Source of the DNA: Bacteroides sp.
GTDB taxonomy: Bacteria; Bacteroidota; Bacteroidia; Bacteroidales; Bacteroidaceae
Assembly (NCBI GenBank): GCA_017471925.1
Contig: JAFURM010000059.1
Span: forward strand, 1 to 64,000
DNA: 64,000 bases
Reading direction: 5' to 3'
The position numbers and the translations under genes were made by a program. This document shows, in pieces, positions 55,799-64,000 of the stretch; positions within the stretch are counted from its first letter, which is position 1, and each line of letters opens with the position of its first letter. The notes beneath the pieces were generated by a model, which did not search any database, was not told the DNA's origin, and worked only from the letters and a program-made list of their open reading frames with translations.

Positions 55799-57436
55799 TC
55801 ACTCCGTCACGGCCTTGAATACCGGGCGTGGCACCTGGGCTTCCGACTCGTAGCCATACCAATAGCCGCTTGTCTCCGTCTCTCCGGTGGGGAGGAAGCA
55901 GAGGCGCAGGCTCCCCTTATACTCGCCTTGCAACACCCTCCAATGCTCGGGTGGCTGCAGGTGACGGGTGCGTACCCGCTCGGCAGGCCGCTTCTTCAGC
56001 GACATGCCGGCCTCTATCCAGGCTGTGGAGGCGGCGGTGAGAAAGTCGGTATGGTACATCCGGCAATAGTCGTAGAGCAGTAGCCCACGTTTCTCCAGAC
56101 TCATGGGCTGGTCAATGAGGTTGTCGTCGGTGAGGTGCTTCAGGAAGGCCATGAGGAATCCTTGGTCATGAGCCATCAGCGAGCGGGTGAGAGATTGCCA
56201 GGCCGGGGTGTTGTAGAAGGCATCGAGCAGGCGGGAGAGACGTCGGGCCGTCTGCAGTTCTTCGCTACTTATTTCACGGGTCTGCAACACCTCGTAAGGG
56301 GGTAGAGACGAATGGGTGATGCCCCACTCTTCGGCCCTGCGGCGCATCTCGGTGCCGGGCAGCAGCTTCAGCGACTCCAGCTGAATTTCCCCGGCCTGAT
56401 AGGTGGCCAGGGTGTGGATGTCCTCCACCAACTCCTTCAGGCTGTAGAGCGGCAGGCCGGCGATGAGGTCGGCATGCGTCTCCATATTGTCCAACGAGCA
56501 GAGGAAACGCAACCCCTCCAATGCCTCCTCCAACCGTCCGGCCCTATGGCTTTGGACAAGCACCTCTTGGCGCAGGCTTTGTATGCCGGCTTCCAGGTGC
56601 AGCAGCCCCTTGGGCATCTGTCGGAGCAATGCTTTCAGTTCGTTGGTGAGCAGTGCCGGGTGTATCTCCAAGTGGAAACGCATATCGGGGAAGGATGTGA
56701 ACAACTCCAACAACTCCCTGGCCCGTCGTGGGTTATAGTTGAACGTGCGATCCAGCAGGCGCACATCCCTGATGCCGTGGCTGTGGATGGCGAGCAGGCG
56801 TTGGCGGATGGCCTCTACGGGGAGTGAACGGACGGGCTTCTCTCCACCGCTTACGCAGAAGGCGCAGGTGTTGAAGCATCCTCGGGTGGTCTCCAACTGT
56901 ACGAAAGGCTTCTCCCAGTTGAAGAAGCGGCTCGTCTCCGGAGGCATCAGGGAGGAAAAGTCGGCCACGCGTGCCGTGCCGTTGTCCCGATAACGGCCCT
57001 CATGGTCAATGTAGCACAGCCCCTTGACCTCTCCCCAACTTTCCTGTTGCCGGTAGCGTGCGAGCCAGCGGGGAAACTCCTCCTCACCCTCTCCTCTGAA
57101 CACACAGCTCACCAGGGGATGGCTGCGCAGGAAGGACTCATTGTCACCCAGAAACTCCGGCCCGCCCAGGATGAGGCAAACCTGTGGCAACAATGCCTTG
57201 ACACGGCTGCAGACGTGCATCAGGGCTTCGTGGTTGAAGAGCCAGACAGTGGCGGCCAGGATGTCGGGCCGGTGGCGGTATATGGCATCGGCTATCGTGC
57301 CGGGCGGCTCATTGATGGTGGCCGACACCACTGCCCATTCTATGGCATCGTCTGCCGCCATCTGGGCATGCAGGGCGGGAAGTGCCAGGGAGGAGTGGGC
57401 GTAGGAACTGTTGAGGTCTATCCAGAGTATTTTCAT
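55799..57436 (-). CDS. B12-binding radical SAM protein (DUF4080 type)
   Basis: A 545-residue protein. An N-terminal B12-binding Rossmann-like domain (KILWIDLNSSYAHSSLALPAL, LILGGPEFLG, FRGEGEEEFPRWL) is followed by the radical SAM core with C-x3-C-x2-C in TTRGCFNTCAFC at about residue 180. The C-terminal part (about 340-545) resembles DUF4080. Substrate unknown; such proteins often methylate or rearrange metabolites. The ATG at 57436 begins the domain; 57484 lies at the promoter box. Confidence 0.88.
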   Translation of the reverse strand: MKILWIDLNSSYAHSSLALPALHAQMAADDAIEWAVVSATINEPPGTIADAIYRHRPDILAATVWLFNHEALMHVCSRVKALLPQVCLILGGPEFLGDNESFLRSHPLVSCVFRGEGEEEFPRWLARYRQQESWGEVKGLCYIDHEGRYRDNGTARVADFSSLMPPETSRFFNWEKPFVQLETTRGCFNTCAFCVSGGEKPVRSLPVEAIRQRLLAIHSHGIRDVRLLDRTFNYNPRRARELLELFTSFPDMRFHLEIHPALLTNELKALLRQMPKGLLHLEAGIQSLRQEVLVQSHRAGRLEEALEGLRFLCSLDNMETHADLIAGLPLYSLKELVEDIHTLATYQAGEIQLESLKLLPGTEMRRRAEEWGITHSSLPPYEVLQTREISSEELQTARRLSRLLDAFYNTPAWQSLTRSLMAHDQGFLMAFLKHLTDDNLIDQPMSLEKRGLLLYDYCRMYHTDFLTAASTAWIEAGMSLKKRPAERVRTRHLQPPEHWRVLQGEYKGSLRLCFLPTGETETSGYWYGYESEAQVPRPVFKAVTE

Positions 57437-57481
57437 CTTCGTCTTGCTTGGGGAAGCAACTGTAGCGATGCTTCGGGCGAG

Positions 57482-57489
57482 CAAAGATA
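57482..57489 (-). promoter_or_regulatory. -7 box of the radical SAM gene
   Basis: TATCTTTG on the minus strand. The start point near 57476 excludes the ATG at 57484 and supports 57436. Confidence 0.6.
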
Positions 57490-57580
57490 AGTGTTTTCTT
57501 CCGATTTCCTGTCCTATTCTCCACGCGAACTGTTTACAAACCCTTTGTCGGCTTAAAAGAAGTTATAAAACGTCTGCACG

Positions 57581-57606
57581 AAAACTATTCGACCGCGAAT
57601 AGTTTT
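57581..57606. promoter_or_regulatory. Perfect palindrome in the cysQ promoter spacer, likely operator
   Basis: AAAACTATTCG and its exact complement CGAATAGTTTT, separated by 4 bases. The right arm ends directly at the -7 box, so a bound protein would block RNA polymerase. A stem with trailing T is also possible on the RNA level, but no upstream plus-strand gene needs a terminator here. Confidence 0.6.
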
Positions 57607-57614
57607 TAATTTTG
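57607..57614 (+). promoter_or_regulatory. -7 box of the sulfonation operon
   Basis: TAATTTTG, about 72 bases before the cysQ ATG at 57687. Confidence 0.6.
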
Positions 57615-57686
57615 TGCAACACATTGAACGCCTCTCCCGGATTCTTGTTTGACCTTCCAGGGACGGCGTTGAAAACTGACTATTGA

Positions 57687-58535
57687 ATGAAACAACTGTT
57701 TTTATTGGAGGCCATTGACGCCGCTTTGCTGGCCGGCGAGCGGATTGCAACTGTCTATAATGACCCTTCAGCCGATTTTTGCGTGGAGAAGAAAGCCGAT
57801 GATTCTCCGCTGACCATTGCCGACAAGCAGGCCCATGAGGCGATTGCGGGCATCTTGCGGCACACTCCTTTCCCCATCCTGAGCGAGGAGGGGAGCGAGG
57901 TTCCCTATGCCGAGCGTAGCCGGTGGCAAACGCTTTGGGTGGTTGACCCGCTGGACGGCACCAAGGAGTTCATCAAGCGTAACGGCGAGTTCACGGTGAA
58001 CATCGCTTTGGTGCGGCATGGCGTGCCTTGCCTTGGTGTTATTTACTGGCCGGTTGGGAAAAAACTTTTCTTAGGTTGGGAAGAATTTGGTGCCTGCCTA
58101 ATAGAGGGAATTACCTCTCGCGAGGGACGCACTTTGGATGAACTGCTGGCCGGTGCCATTCGTCTGCCCCTGCCCCGAAAGCGGGAGCATGCTGTGGCGG
58201 TGGCTTCGCGTTCTCACCTCTCGCCCGAGGCGGAGCAATACATAGAGCAACTCAGGCAACGCTATGGCAGCGTGGAGCTGCAGTCGGCCGGCAGTTCCCT
58301 CAAAATATGTAAGGTGGCCTCCGGTGAGGCGGATGTCTATCCCCGCTTTGCTCCCACCATGGAGTGGGACACGGCCGCCGGACATGCCATTGCGCGTGCT
58401 GCCGGCTGTGAAATCTATCAGGCAGGCACGCACATCCCCTTGACCTACAATAAGGCTGACCTCCACAATCCTTTCTTCATCGTGGAGGCGCGAAGTGAAT
58501 CACCCTCAGACACTTCCCACCGCCATGACCTTTGA
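57687..58535 (+). CDS. cysQ: CysQ, 3'(2'),5'-bisphosphate nucleotidase
   Basis: A 282-residue Mg-dependent phosphatase that hydrolyses PAP (3'-phosphoadenosine 5'-phosphate) to AMP. Metal-site motifs: LSEEGSEVPYAER, VVDPLDGTKEFIKRNGEFTVNIAL and EWDTAAGHAIARAAGC. It removes the PAP that sulfotransferases release and that inhibits them, which fits its place at the head of this cluster. It overlaps the permease gene by 11 bases. Confidence 0.94.
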   Translation: MKQLFLLEAIDAALLAGERIATVYNDPSADFCVEKKADDSPLTIADKQAHEAIAGILRHTPFPILSEEGSEVPYAERSRWQTLWVVDPLDGTKEFIKRNGEFTVNIALVRHGVPCLGVIYWPVGKKLFLGWEEFGACLIEGITSREGRTLDELLAGAIRLPLPRKREHAVAVASRSHLSPEAEQYIEQLRQRYGSVELQSAGSSLKICKVASGEADVYPRFAPTMEWDTAAGHAIARAAGCEIYQAGTHIPLTYNKADLHNPFFIVEARSESPSDTSHRHDL

Positions 58536-60078
58536 GATTGTCTTCGTACTGCTGGCCCTGCTGGGCATGGTGGCGGCACTCATCATGGACAAGATGAGGC
58601 CGGGCATGATACTTTTCACGGTGGTGGTGCTCTTCCTCTGTGCAGGCATCCTCTCGCCCAAGGAGGCACTGGAGGGATTCTGCAACAAGGGAATGATAAC
58701 GGTGGCCCTGCTTTTCCTGGTGAGCGAAGGCATCCGTCAGTCGGGTGCTTTGGAGACACTCATCAAGAAACTGCTTCCGCAAGGCCGTTGTACGGTCTTC
58801 AAGGCCCAACTGCGCCTGTTGCCTGCCATCTCTTTTGTCTCTGCCTTTCTGAACAATACACCGGTGGTGGTGATATTTGCCCCCATCATCAAGCGTTGGG
58901 CCGAGTCGGTCAAGCTGTCACCCACCAAGTTTCTTATTCCCCTTTCCTATGCCACTATCCTGGGCGGCATCTGCACGCTGATAGGAACCTCTACCAACCT
59001 GGTGGTACATGGCATGATTCTGGAAGCCGGCTACGAAGGCTTCAGTATGTTCGAGCTGGGCAAGGTGGGCGTTGTCATTGCCGTGGCCGGTGTGCTCTAT
59101 CTGCTGCTTTTCTCTTCTCGCCTTTTGCCCGACCGCAGGCAAGGTGGGGCTGCTGTCGGTGAAAATGCCGACGACGAAGAGGGATGGCATCGGGTAGAGG
59201 TGGTGCTGGCCTCCCGTTTCCCAGGCATTAACAAGCGGTTGGGTGAGTTCGACTTCAAACGCCACTATGGTGCCGAGGTGAAGGAACTGAAGCGGGGCGG
59301 ACAGCGTATCGTGCAGGGCATGGAGGAGGAGGTGCTGCGCGAAGGCGACACCCTGGTCATCCTGGCCGATGACACCTTCATGCAGGCCTGGGGTGAGTCT
59401 TCGGGCTTCATGTTGCTGGCCAACGGCAAGGATGCCGTGCCGGCTTTGGGACGACGCAAACGCTGGCTGGCCTTGATACTGCTCGTGCTGATGATTGCCG
59501 GTGCCACGGTGGGCGAACTGCCCGTGGTGCAGCAGGCCTTGCCGGGCATCAAGCTGGACATGTTCTTCTTCGTTTCGGTGACCACCGTCATCATGGCGTG
59601 GACAAAGATTTTCCCACCGCGAAAATACACCAAATACATCTCTTGGGACATTCTCATTACCATCGCCTGTGCCTTTGCCATCAGTAAGGCCATGGTCAAT
59701 TCGGGGGTGGCCGATGCCGTGGCGGCCTGCATCATCGACATGAGCCATCACTATGGCCCGCAGGTGTTGCTGGCGGCACTGTTCATCATCACCAATCTCT
59801 TTACGGAACTGATAACCAACAATGCGGCAGCGGCCTTGGCCTTTCCGCTGGCCTTGTCCATCTCTTCCCAGATGGGGGTGAACCCCATGCCCTTCTTTGT
59901 GGTTATCTGCATGGCGGCTTCGGCCAGCTTCTCTACGCCCATCGGATATCAGACAAACCTCATCGTGCAGGGCATCGGCAACTATAAGTTTACCGATTTC
60001 GTGCGCATCGGGTTGCCGCTGAATCTCATCACTTTCCTGATTTCGGTCTTCCTGATACCGCTGATTTGGGAGTTTTGA
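58525..60078 (+). CDS. SLC13-family permease with TrkA-C domain, likely sulfate uptake
   Basis: A 517-residue inner-membrane protein with about 11 helices. A TrkA-C (RCK_C) regulatory domain sits in the middle (VVLASRFPGINKRLGEFDFKRHYGAEV to EGDTLVILA, about residues 215-285). The ion-site loops FVSAFLNNTPVVVIFAPI and NLFTELITNNAAAALAFP are typical of the SLC13/CitT group that includes bacterial sulfate/Na+ symporters. Location between cysQ and cysC makes sulfate the best substrate guess. The ATG at 58525 overlaps the cysQ end. Confidence 0.85.
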   Translation: MTFEIVFVLLALLGMVAALIMDKMRPGMILFTVVVLFLCAGILSPKEALEGFCNKGMITVALLFLVSEGIRQSGALETLIKKLLPQGRCTVFKAQLRLLPAISFVSAFLNNTPVVVIFAPIIKRWAESVKLSPTKFLIPLSYATILGGICTLIGTSTNLVVHGMILEAGYEGFSMFELGKVGVVIAVAGVLYLLLFSSRLLPDRRQGGAAVGENADDEEGWHRVEVVLASRFPGINKRLGEFDFKRHYGAEVKELKRGGQRIVQGMEEEVLREGDTLVILADDTFMQAWGESSGFMLLANGKDAVPALGRRKRWLALILLVLMIAGATVGELPVVQQALPGIKLDMFFFVSVTTVIMAWTKIFPPRKYTKYISWDILITIACAFAISKAMVNSGVADAVAACIIDMSHHYGPQVLLAALFIITNLFTELITNNAAAALAFPLALSISSQMGVNPMPFFVVICMAASASFSTPIGYQTNLIVQGIGNYKFTDFVRIGLPLNLITFLISVFLIPLIWEF

Positions 60079-60106
60079 TAGTTGATAATTGATAATTGAT
60101 AGTTGT
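60077..60106. repeat. Intercistronic GATAGTTGATAATT-type repeat
   Basis: Four units of GTTGATA/ATTGATA fill the gap between the permease stop and the cysC ATG. Same family as before thiG and pyrI, here in the opposite orientation to the gene. Confidence 0.55.
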
Positions 60107-60709
60107 ATGAATCATATTTACCCGATATTTGAGCGGATGCTTCCGCGAGAGGAGAAAGAGGAACTCTTGGGACAAAGAGGTCTCATGGTGTGGTTTACCG
60201 GCTTGAGTGGCTCGGGCAAGAGCACGATTGCCATAGCATTGGAGCGTGAGTTGCATCGGCGGGGCATCCTGTGCCGCATCCTGGACGGTGACAACATACG
60301 CACCGGCATCAACAGTAACCTTGGCTTCACGGCAGAGGACAGGGTGGAGAACATCAGGCGTATTGCCGAGGTGGCCAAGCTCTTTGTAGATACGGGCATT
60401 GTCACCATTGCCGCTTTCATCAGCCCCGGCAGAGAGATTCGTGAAATGGCAGCCGACATCATCGGACGCAAGGATTTCCTGGAAATCTATGTCAGCACCC
60501 CCTTGGAGGAGTGTGAACGGCGCGATGTCAAGGGACTGTATGCCAAGGCCCGCCGTGGCGAAATCCAGCACTTCACCGGCATATCGGCCCCCTTTGAGGC
60601 TCCCGCCTCGCCGGCCCTTGCCATAGACACTTCGGTCACGTCGTTGGAGGAGTCGGTGGAGAGCCTGCTGCAACTTGTATTACCGCATATTCAGAAAAAA
60701 CAGAGATAG
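60107..60709 (+). CDS. cysC: Adenylylsulfate kinase
   Basis: A 200-residue kinase that phosphorylates APS to PAPS. The P-loop GLSGSGKST is at residues 32-40; [15 protein letters not shown] and [10 protein letters not shown] (with the Ser phosphorylated in E. coli) follow. The start at 60107 was preferred to an in-frame TTG at 60089. It is a separate gene, not fused to CysN. cysD follows after 5 bases. Confidence 0.95.
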   Translation: MNHIYPIFERMLPREEKEELLGQRGLMVWFTGLSGSGKSTIAIALERELHRRGILCRILDGDNIRTGINSNLGFTAEDRVENIRRIAEVAKLFVDTGIVTIAAFISPGREIREMAADIIGRKDFLEIYVSTPLEECERRDVKGLYAKARRGEIQHFTGISAPFEAPASPALAIDTSVTSLEESVESLLQLVLPHIQKKQR

Positions 60710-60714
60710 ACAAT

Positions 60715-61626
60715 ATGGAAGAGACATACCGATTGAGCCACCTGAAGGAGCTGGAGGCAGAATCCATCCACATCATCCGCGAGGTGGCGGCAGAGTTTGA
60801 AAACCCCGTGATGCTCTACAGCATCGGAAAGGATTCTTCGGTCATGGTGCGCCTGGCCGAGAAGGCTTTCTATCCCGGCAAGGTGCCTTTCCCCTTGATG
60901 CACATTGACTCCAAGTGGAAGTTTCGCGAGATGATTGAGTTTCGCGACACCTATGCCCGTCAGCACGGATGGAACCTCATCGTGGAGAGCAACGAAGAGG
61001 CTTTCCGGGCAGGTGTAGGCCCCTTCACGCATGGCAGCAAGGTGCACACCGACCTGATGAAGACCCAGGCTCTGCTGCAGGCCTTGGACAAGTATAAGTT
61101 TGATGCCGCCTTTGGCGGTGCCCGTCGTGACGAGGAGAAGTCACGTGCCAAGGAGCGCATCTTCTCCTTCCGCGACCGCTTCCACCAGTGGGACCCCAAG
61201 AACCAGCGCCCCGAACTGTGGGACATCTACAATGCCCGCGTGCGCAAGGGAGAGAGCATCCGCGTCTTCCCCCTGAGCAACTGGACAGAGCTGGACATCT
61301 GGCAGTACATCCGCCTGGAGAACATCCCCATCGTGCCCCTCTATTATGCCAAGGAACGGCCGGTGGTGGAGTTGGACGGCAACCTCATCATGGCCGACGA
61401 CGAGCGTTTGCCCCGGGAGTATCGCGACCGTGTGGAGATGCGCATGGTGCGCTTCCGCACGTTGGGCTGCTGGCCGCTGACGGGTGCCGTGGAGAGCAGT
61501 GCCGACACGATAGAGAAAATCGTGGAGGAAATGATGACCACCACCAAGAGCGAGCGTACCACCCGTGTCATTGACTTCGACCAGGAGGCCAGTATGGAGC
61601 AGAAGAAGAGGGAAGGCTATTTTTAG
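60715..61626 (+). CDS. cysD: Sulfate adenylyltransferase subunit 2
   Basis: A 303-residue PAPS-reductase-like ATP pyrophosphatase subunit that makes APS with CysN. The PP-loop [10 protein letters not shown] is at about residue 35, [22 protein letters not shown] follows, and the C-terminus [10 protein letters not shown] is typical. Length equals E. coli CysD (302). Confidence 0.97.
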   Translation: MEETYRLSHLKELEAESIHIIREVAAEFENPVMLYSIGKDSSVMVRLAEKAFYPGKVPFPLMHIDSKWKFREMIEFRDTYARQHGWNLIVESNEEAFRAGVGPFTHGSKVHTDLMKTQALLQALDKYKFDAAFGGARRDEEKSRAKERIFSFRDRFHQWDPKNQRPELWDIYNARVRKGESIRVFPLSNWTELDIWQYIRLENIPIVPLYYAKERPVVELDGNLIMADDERLPREYRDRVEMRMVRFRTLGCWPLTGAVESSADTIEKIVEEMMTTTKSERTTRVIDFDQEASMEQKKREGYF

Positions 61627-61637
61627 AAGAAGATATT

Positions 61638-63104
61638 ATGGACAATTCATTGGATATAAAAGGGTTCCTGGATAGGGACGAACAGAAAGACCTGCTGCGC
61701 TTCCTGACGGCAGGCTCGGTGGACGACGGAAAGTCCACCCTGATAGGGCGTCTGCTTTTCGACAGCAAGAAGTTGTATGAAGACCAGTTGGATGCCTTGG
61801 AGCGTGACAGCAAGCGTGTGGGCAATGCCGGTGAACACATCGACTATGCCTTGCTGCTGGACGGGCTGAAGGCCGAGCGTGAACAGGGCATCACGATAGA
61901 CGTGGCCTACCGCTACTTCTCCACCAACAACCGCAAGTTCATCATTGCCGATACACCGGGACATGAGCAATACACGCGCAACATGATTACCGGAGGCTCT
62001 ACGGCCAACCTGGCCATCATCCTGGTAGATGCCCGCACGGGTGTCATCACGCAGACGCGGCGCCACAGCTTCCTCGTCTCCCTGCTGGGCATCAGGCACG
62101 TGGTGCTGGCTGTGAACAAGATGGACCTGGTGGACTTTTCGGAAGCCCGCTTCCGTGAGATAGCCGATACCTACACCCGCTTCGTGGCTCCCTTAGGCAT
62201 CCCCGACGTGACCTGCATTCCCCTGTCGGCACTGGATGGAGACAATGTGGTGACAACCTCCCCGCGCACGCCGTGGTATGACGGCCCTTCGCTGCTGGAC
62301 TTCCTGGAGACGGTGCAGATAGAAAACGACCACAACCTGAATGACTTCCGCTTCCCGGTGCAGTATGTGCTGCGCCCCCACCTGAATTTCCGCGGATTCA
62401 GCGGCAAGGTGGCTTCGGGCGTTGTCCGTCAGGGCGATGAGGTGATGGCGTTGCCCTCGGGCAAGCGGTCGCGCGTGAAGCGCATCGTCACCTACGACGG
62501 CGACCTGCCCTATGCCTTCCCGCCCCAGTCGGTCACCCTTACGCTGGAGGACGAGATAGACGTGTCGCGCGGCGAGATGCTGGTACACCCCGACAACCTT
62601 CCGCTCACCTCCCGCCATATCGAGGCCATGCTCGTGTGGATGGACGAGGAGCCGATGGACATGGGCAAGTCGTTCTTCATCAAGCAGACCACCAACCTGA
62701 GCCGCATGCACATAGATGACATTATATATAAGGTGGACGTCAACACCATGGAGCACCTGAGCGTGGAAAACGGCTCGTTGAAGCCCGAAAAACTCCCCCT
62801 GACGCTCAACCAGATAGCCCGTGTGCAGCTCACCACCTCCAAGGAACTCTTCTTCGACCCCTATGCCTGCAACAAGGCCACGGGCGCCTTCATCCTGATA
62901 GACCCCATCAGCAACAACACCTGTGCCGTGGGCATGATTATGGACAAGGTGGAGGAGAAAGACCTGCATCATGCCGAGGAGTTGCCCGTGCTCAACCTGC
63001 CCCGCCTGGGCATTGCCCCCGAACACTATGCCGCCGTCCATGCCGCCGTAAAGGAGTTGGCTCGACAGGGCGTCAGCGTCAGGGTGGTGACCAATGCTGA
63101 TTAG
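61638..63104 (+). CDS. cysN: Sulfate adenylyltransferase subunit 1 (GTPase)
   Basis: A 488-residue EF-Tu-like GTPase that drives APS synthesis. G1 [10 protein letters not shown]3 [12 protein letters not shown] and G4 NKMD are intact, followed by two beta-barrel domains. It ends after the barrels and so lacks the CysC fusion seen in NodQ-type proteins, consistent with the separate cysC. It follows cysD by 11 bases. Confidence 0.96.
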   Translation: MDNSLDIKGFLDRDEQKDLLRFLTAGSVDDGKSTLIGRLLFDSKKLYEDQLDALERDSKRVGNAGEHIDYALLLDGLKAEREQGITIDVAYRYFSTNNRKFIIADTPGHEQYTRNMITGGSTANLAIILVDARTGVITQTRRHSFLVSLLGIRHVVLAVNKMDLVDFSEARFREIADTYTRFVAPLGIPDVTCIPLSALDGDNVVTTSPRTPWYDGPSLLDFLETVQIENDHNLNDFRFPVQYVLRPHLNFRGFSGKVASGVVRQGDEVMALPSGKRSRVKRIVTYDGDLPYAFPPQSVTLTLEDEIDVSRGEMLVHPDNLPLTSRHIEAMLVWMDEEPMDMGKSFFIKQTTNLSRMHIDDIIYKVDVNTMEHLSVENGSLKPEKLPLTLNQIARVQLTTSKELFFDPYACNKATGAFILIDPISNNTCAVGMIMDKVEEKDLHHAEELPVLNLPRLGIAPEHYAAVHAAVKELARQGVSVRVVTNAD

Positions 63105-63161
63105 TGGCTGATGCCCCGCGATAGGATTCTCAGTTCTCAACGATTAATTCTTAAAACGAAA

Positions 63162-64000
63162 ATGGAGTTCAGTAAACTTCCCATAAACACCTTGGTCGGT
63201 GCCGATTGGCAGACCTTCAAGGCCATCACTGCCGGACGCACGGTGGATGCCGGCTATAAAGGCAAGTACCGCCTCACGAAGATGGTGTGCCGCCTGCTGT
63301 CGCTCTTTGTCGGCGAACAGGAGAGACGCTACAACAAGTTGTTGGCCGACCAACCCTTGGCGCACGACCCCGTATTCATCCTGGGCCACTGGCGCAGCGG
63401 GACGACCTTCGTCCACAACGTGCTGTCGTGCGACAAGCACTTCGGCTACAACACCACCTACCAGACCGTCTTTCCCCATCTCATGATGTGGGGACAGCCC
63501 TTCTTCAAGAAAAACATGAGCTGGCTGATGCCGGACAAACGCCCCACCGACAACATGGAGCTGGCCGTAGACCTGCCGCAGGAGGAGGAGTTCGCCCTGG
63601 GCAACATGATGCCCTACACCTACTACAACTTCTGGTTTCTGCCGCGCCACCAGCAGGAGTATGCCGAGAAATACCTGCTCTTCAATGACGTCACGCCCGA
63701 AGAACTGCGCGTCTTCGAAGAGACTTTCCGCAAGCTCATCAAGATTTCCCTGTGGAACACCCGCGGCACACAGTTCCTCAGCAAGAATCCGCCCCACACG
63801 GGCCGTGTGCGCCAGCTGGTCAGCATGTTTCCCAACGCCAAGTTCATCTACCTGATGAGAAACCCATACACCGTCTTCGAGAGCACACGCAGCTTCTTCA
63901 CCAACACCATACAGCCCCTGAAGCTGCAGGACATCACCCCCGAAGAACTGGAGCGCAACATCCTCAGCATCTATGCCAAGCTCTATCACAAGTATGAGGC
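63162..64000 (+). CDS. PAPS-dependent sulfotransferase, N-terminal part
   Basis: The frame from ATG 63162 stays open to the window end (279 codons visible); the C-terminus is missing. The 5'-phosphosulfate loop ILGHWRSGTTFVHNVL is at residues 73-88, and the 3'-phosphate segment SKNPPHTGRV..FPNAKFIYLMRNPYTVFESTRSFF lies at about 207-246. This is the Sulfotransfer_3-like pattern. It uses the PAPS made by CysDNC; the acceptor is not readable. In B. thetaiotaomicron a sulfotransferase in a similar cluster (BT_0416, recalled, not looked up) sulfonates cholesterol and other sterols, so a steroid acceptor is a sound hypothesis. Confidence 0.88.
   Translation, partial: MEFSKLPINTLVGADWQTFKAITAGRTVDAGYKGKYRLTKMVCRLLSLFVGEQERRYNKLLADQPLAHDPVFILGHWRSGTTFVHNVLSCDKHFGYNTTYQTVFPHLMMWGQPFFKKNMSWLMPDKRPTDNMELAVDLPQEEEFALGNMMPYTYYNFWFLPRHQQEYAEKYLLFNDVTPEELRVFEETFRKLIKISLWNTRGTQFLSKNPPHTGRVRQLVSMFPNAKFIYLMRNPYTVFESTRSFFTNTIQPLKLQDITPEELERNILSIYAKLYHKYE

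Noticed and set aside
57581..57606. Reading the palindrome as a terminator
   Set aside because: Genes on the left point away from it, so no plus-strand transcript needs ending there, and it touches the -7 box of the cys operon.

Overview
The window looks like a chromosomal stretch from a gut Bacteroides or close relative. The evidence is the set of Bacteroides-type protein families (DUF4348, DUF6048, DUF6452, DUF4199, DUF4384, a ThiE/TenI-ThiD fusion, the galM-gluP-galK order) and the repeated use of the Bacteroidetes promoter (-33 TTTG/TTG, about 19-20 bp, -7 TAnnTTTG), found a few tens of bases before many start codons. All names come from reading the translated sequence; no database search was run. 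Most of the window has the composition of a core genome. Positions 1 to about 2100 are clearly AT-richer and look like the edge of an acquired island carrying a DNA methyltransferase and a ClpP/SDH-type serine protease.

Layout from left to right. 1-2125: island edge. 2126-8200 (minus): six-gene operon of exported proteins with a caspase-like peptidase, a transglutaminase-like protein, a possible lysozyme-fold protein, a DUF4384 protein and an LPP20-like protein. 8201-9194: gene-poor stretch full of repeats. 9195-15749 (minus): thiamine operon thiS-thiE-thiG-thiC-thiH-thiF-thiE/D behind a TPP riboswitch. 16039-20484 (minus): envelope operon (DUF4199, glycosyltransferase, DUF6452, DUF6048, mntP, apbE-like). 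20622-20796: SRP RNA and tRNA-Thr. 21296-23806: GH20 hexosaminidase. 23920-28409: malic enzyme-phosphotransacetylase, then groES-groEL behind a sigma54-like promoter. 28515-36555: winged-helix protein, cytidylate-kinase-like protein, MITE-like element, TlpA-type thioredoxin, glyA, OMP, flavin reductase, pyrI, pyrB, kbl. 36691-41960 (plus): threonine dehydrogenase, DUF4348 lipoprotein, murB, metallo-beta-lactamase-fold hydrolase, DUF3352 protein. 41965-49206: GNAT, glgB, YhcH-like protein, alpha-amylase-family enzyme, HhH/beta-barrel protein. 49508-54314: galK, gluP-type transporter, galM and divergent manA. 54369-57436: SGNH/CE12 esterase and B12-binding radical SAM protein. 57687-64000 (plus): cysQ, SLC13 permease, cysC, cysD, cysN and a sulfotransferase cut by the window end.

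Several groups read as units. The thi operon makes and joins the thiazole and pyrimidine halves of thiamine and is switched by its end product. Divergent kbl and tdh turn threonine into glycine and acetyl-CoA, with glyA nearby for C1 units. galM-gluP-galK handle galactose. cysQ to sulfotransferase imports sulfate, activates it to PAPS, transfers the sulfonate and recycles PAP. No sulfite-forming reductase is present in the window, so this cluster looks made for sulfonation rather than cysteine synthesis.

The most notable items are the sulfonation cluster with a perfect palindrome in its promoter spacer, the exported caspase operon, the sigma54-like promoter plus dyad before groESL, two six-unit arrays of a 22-bp palindromic repeat in convergent intergenic regions, and a 174-bp inverted-repeat element.
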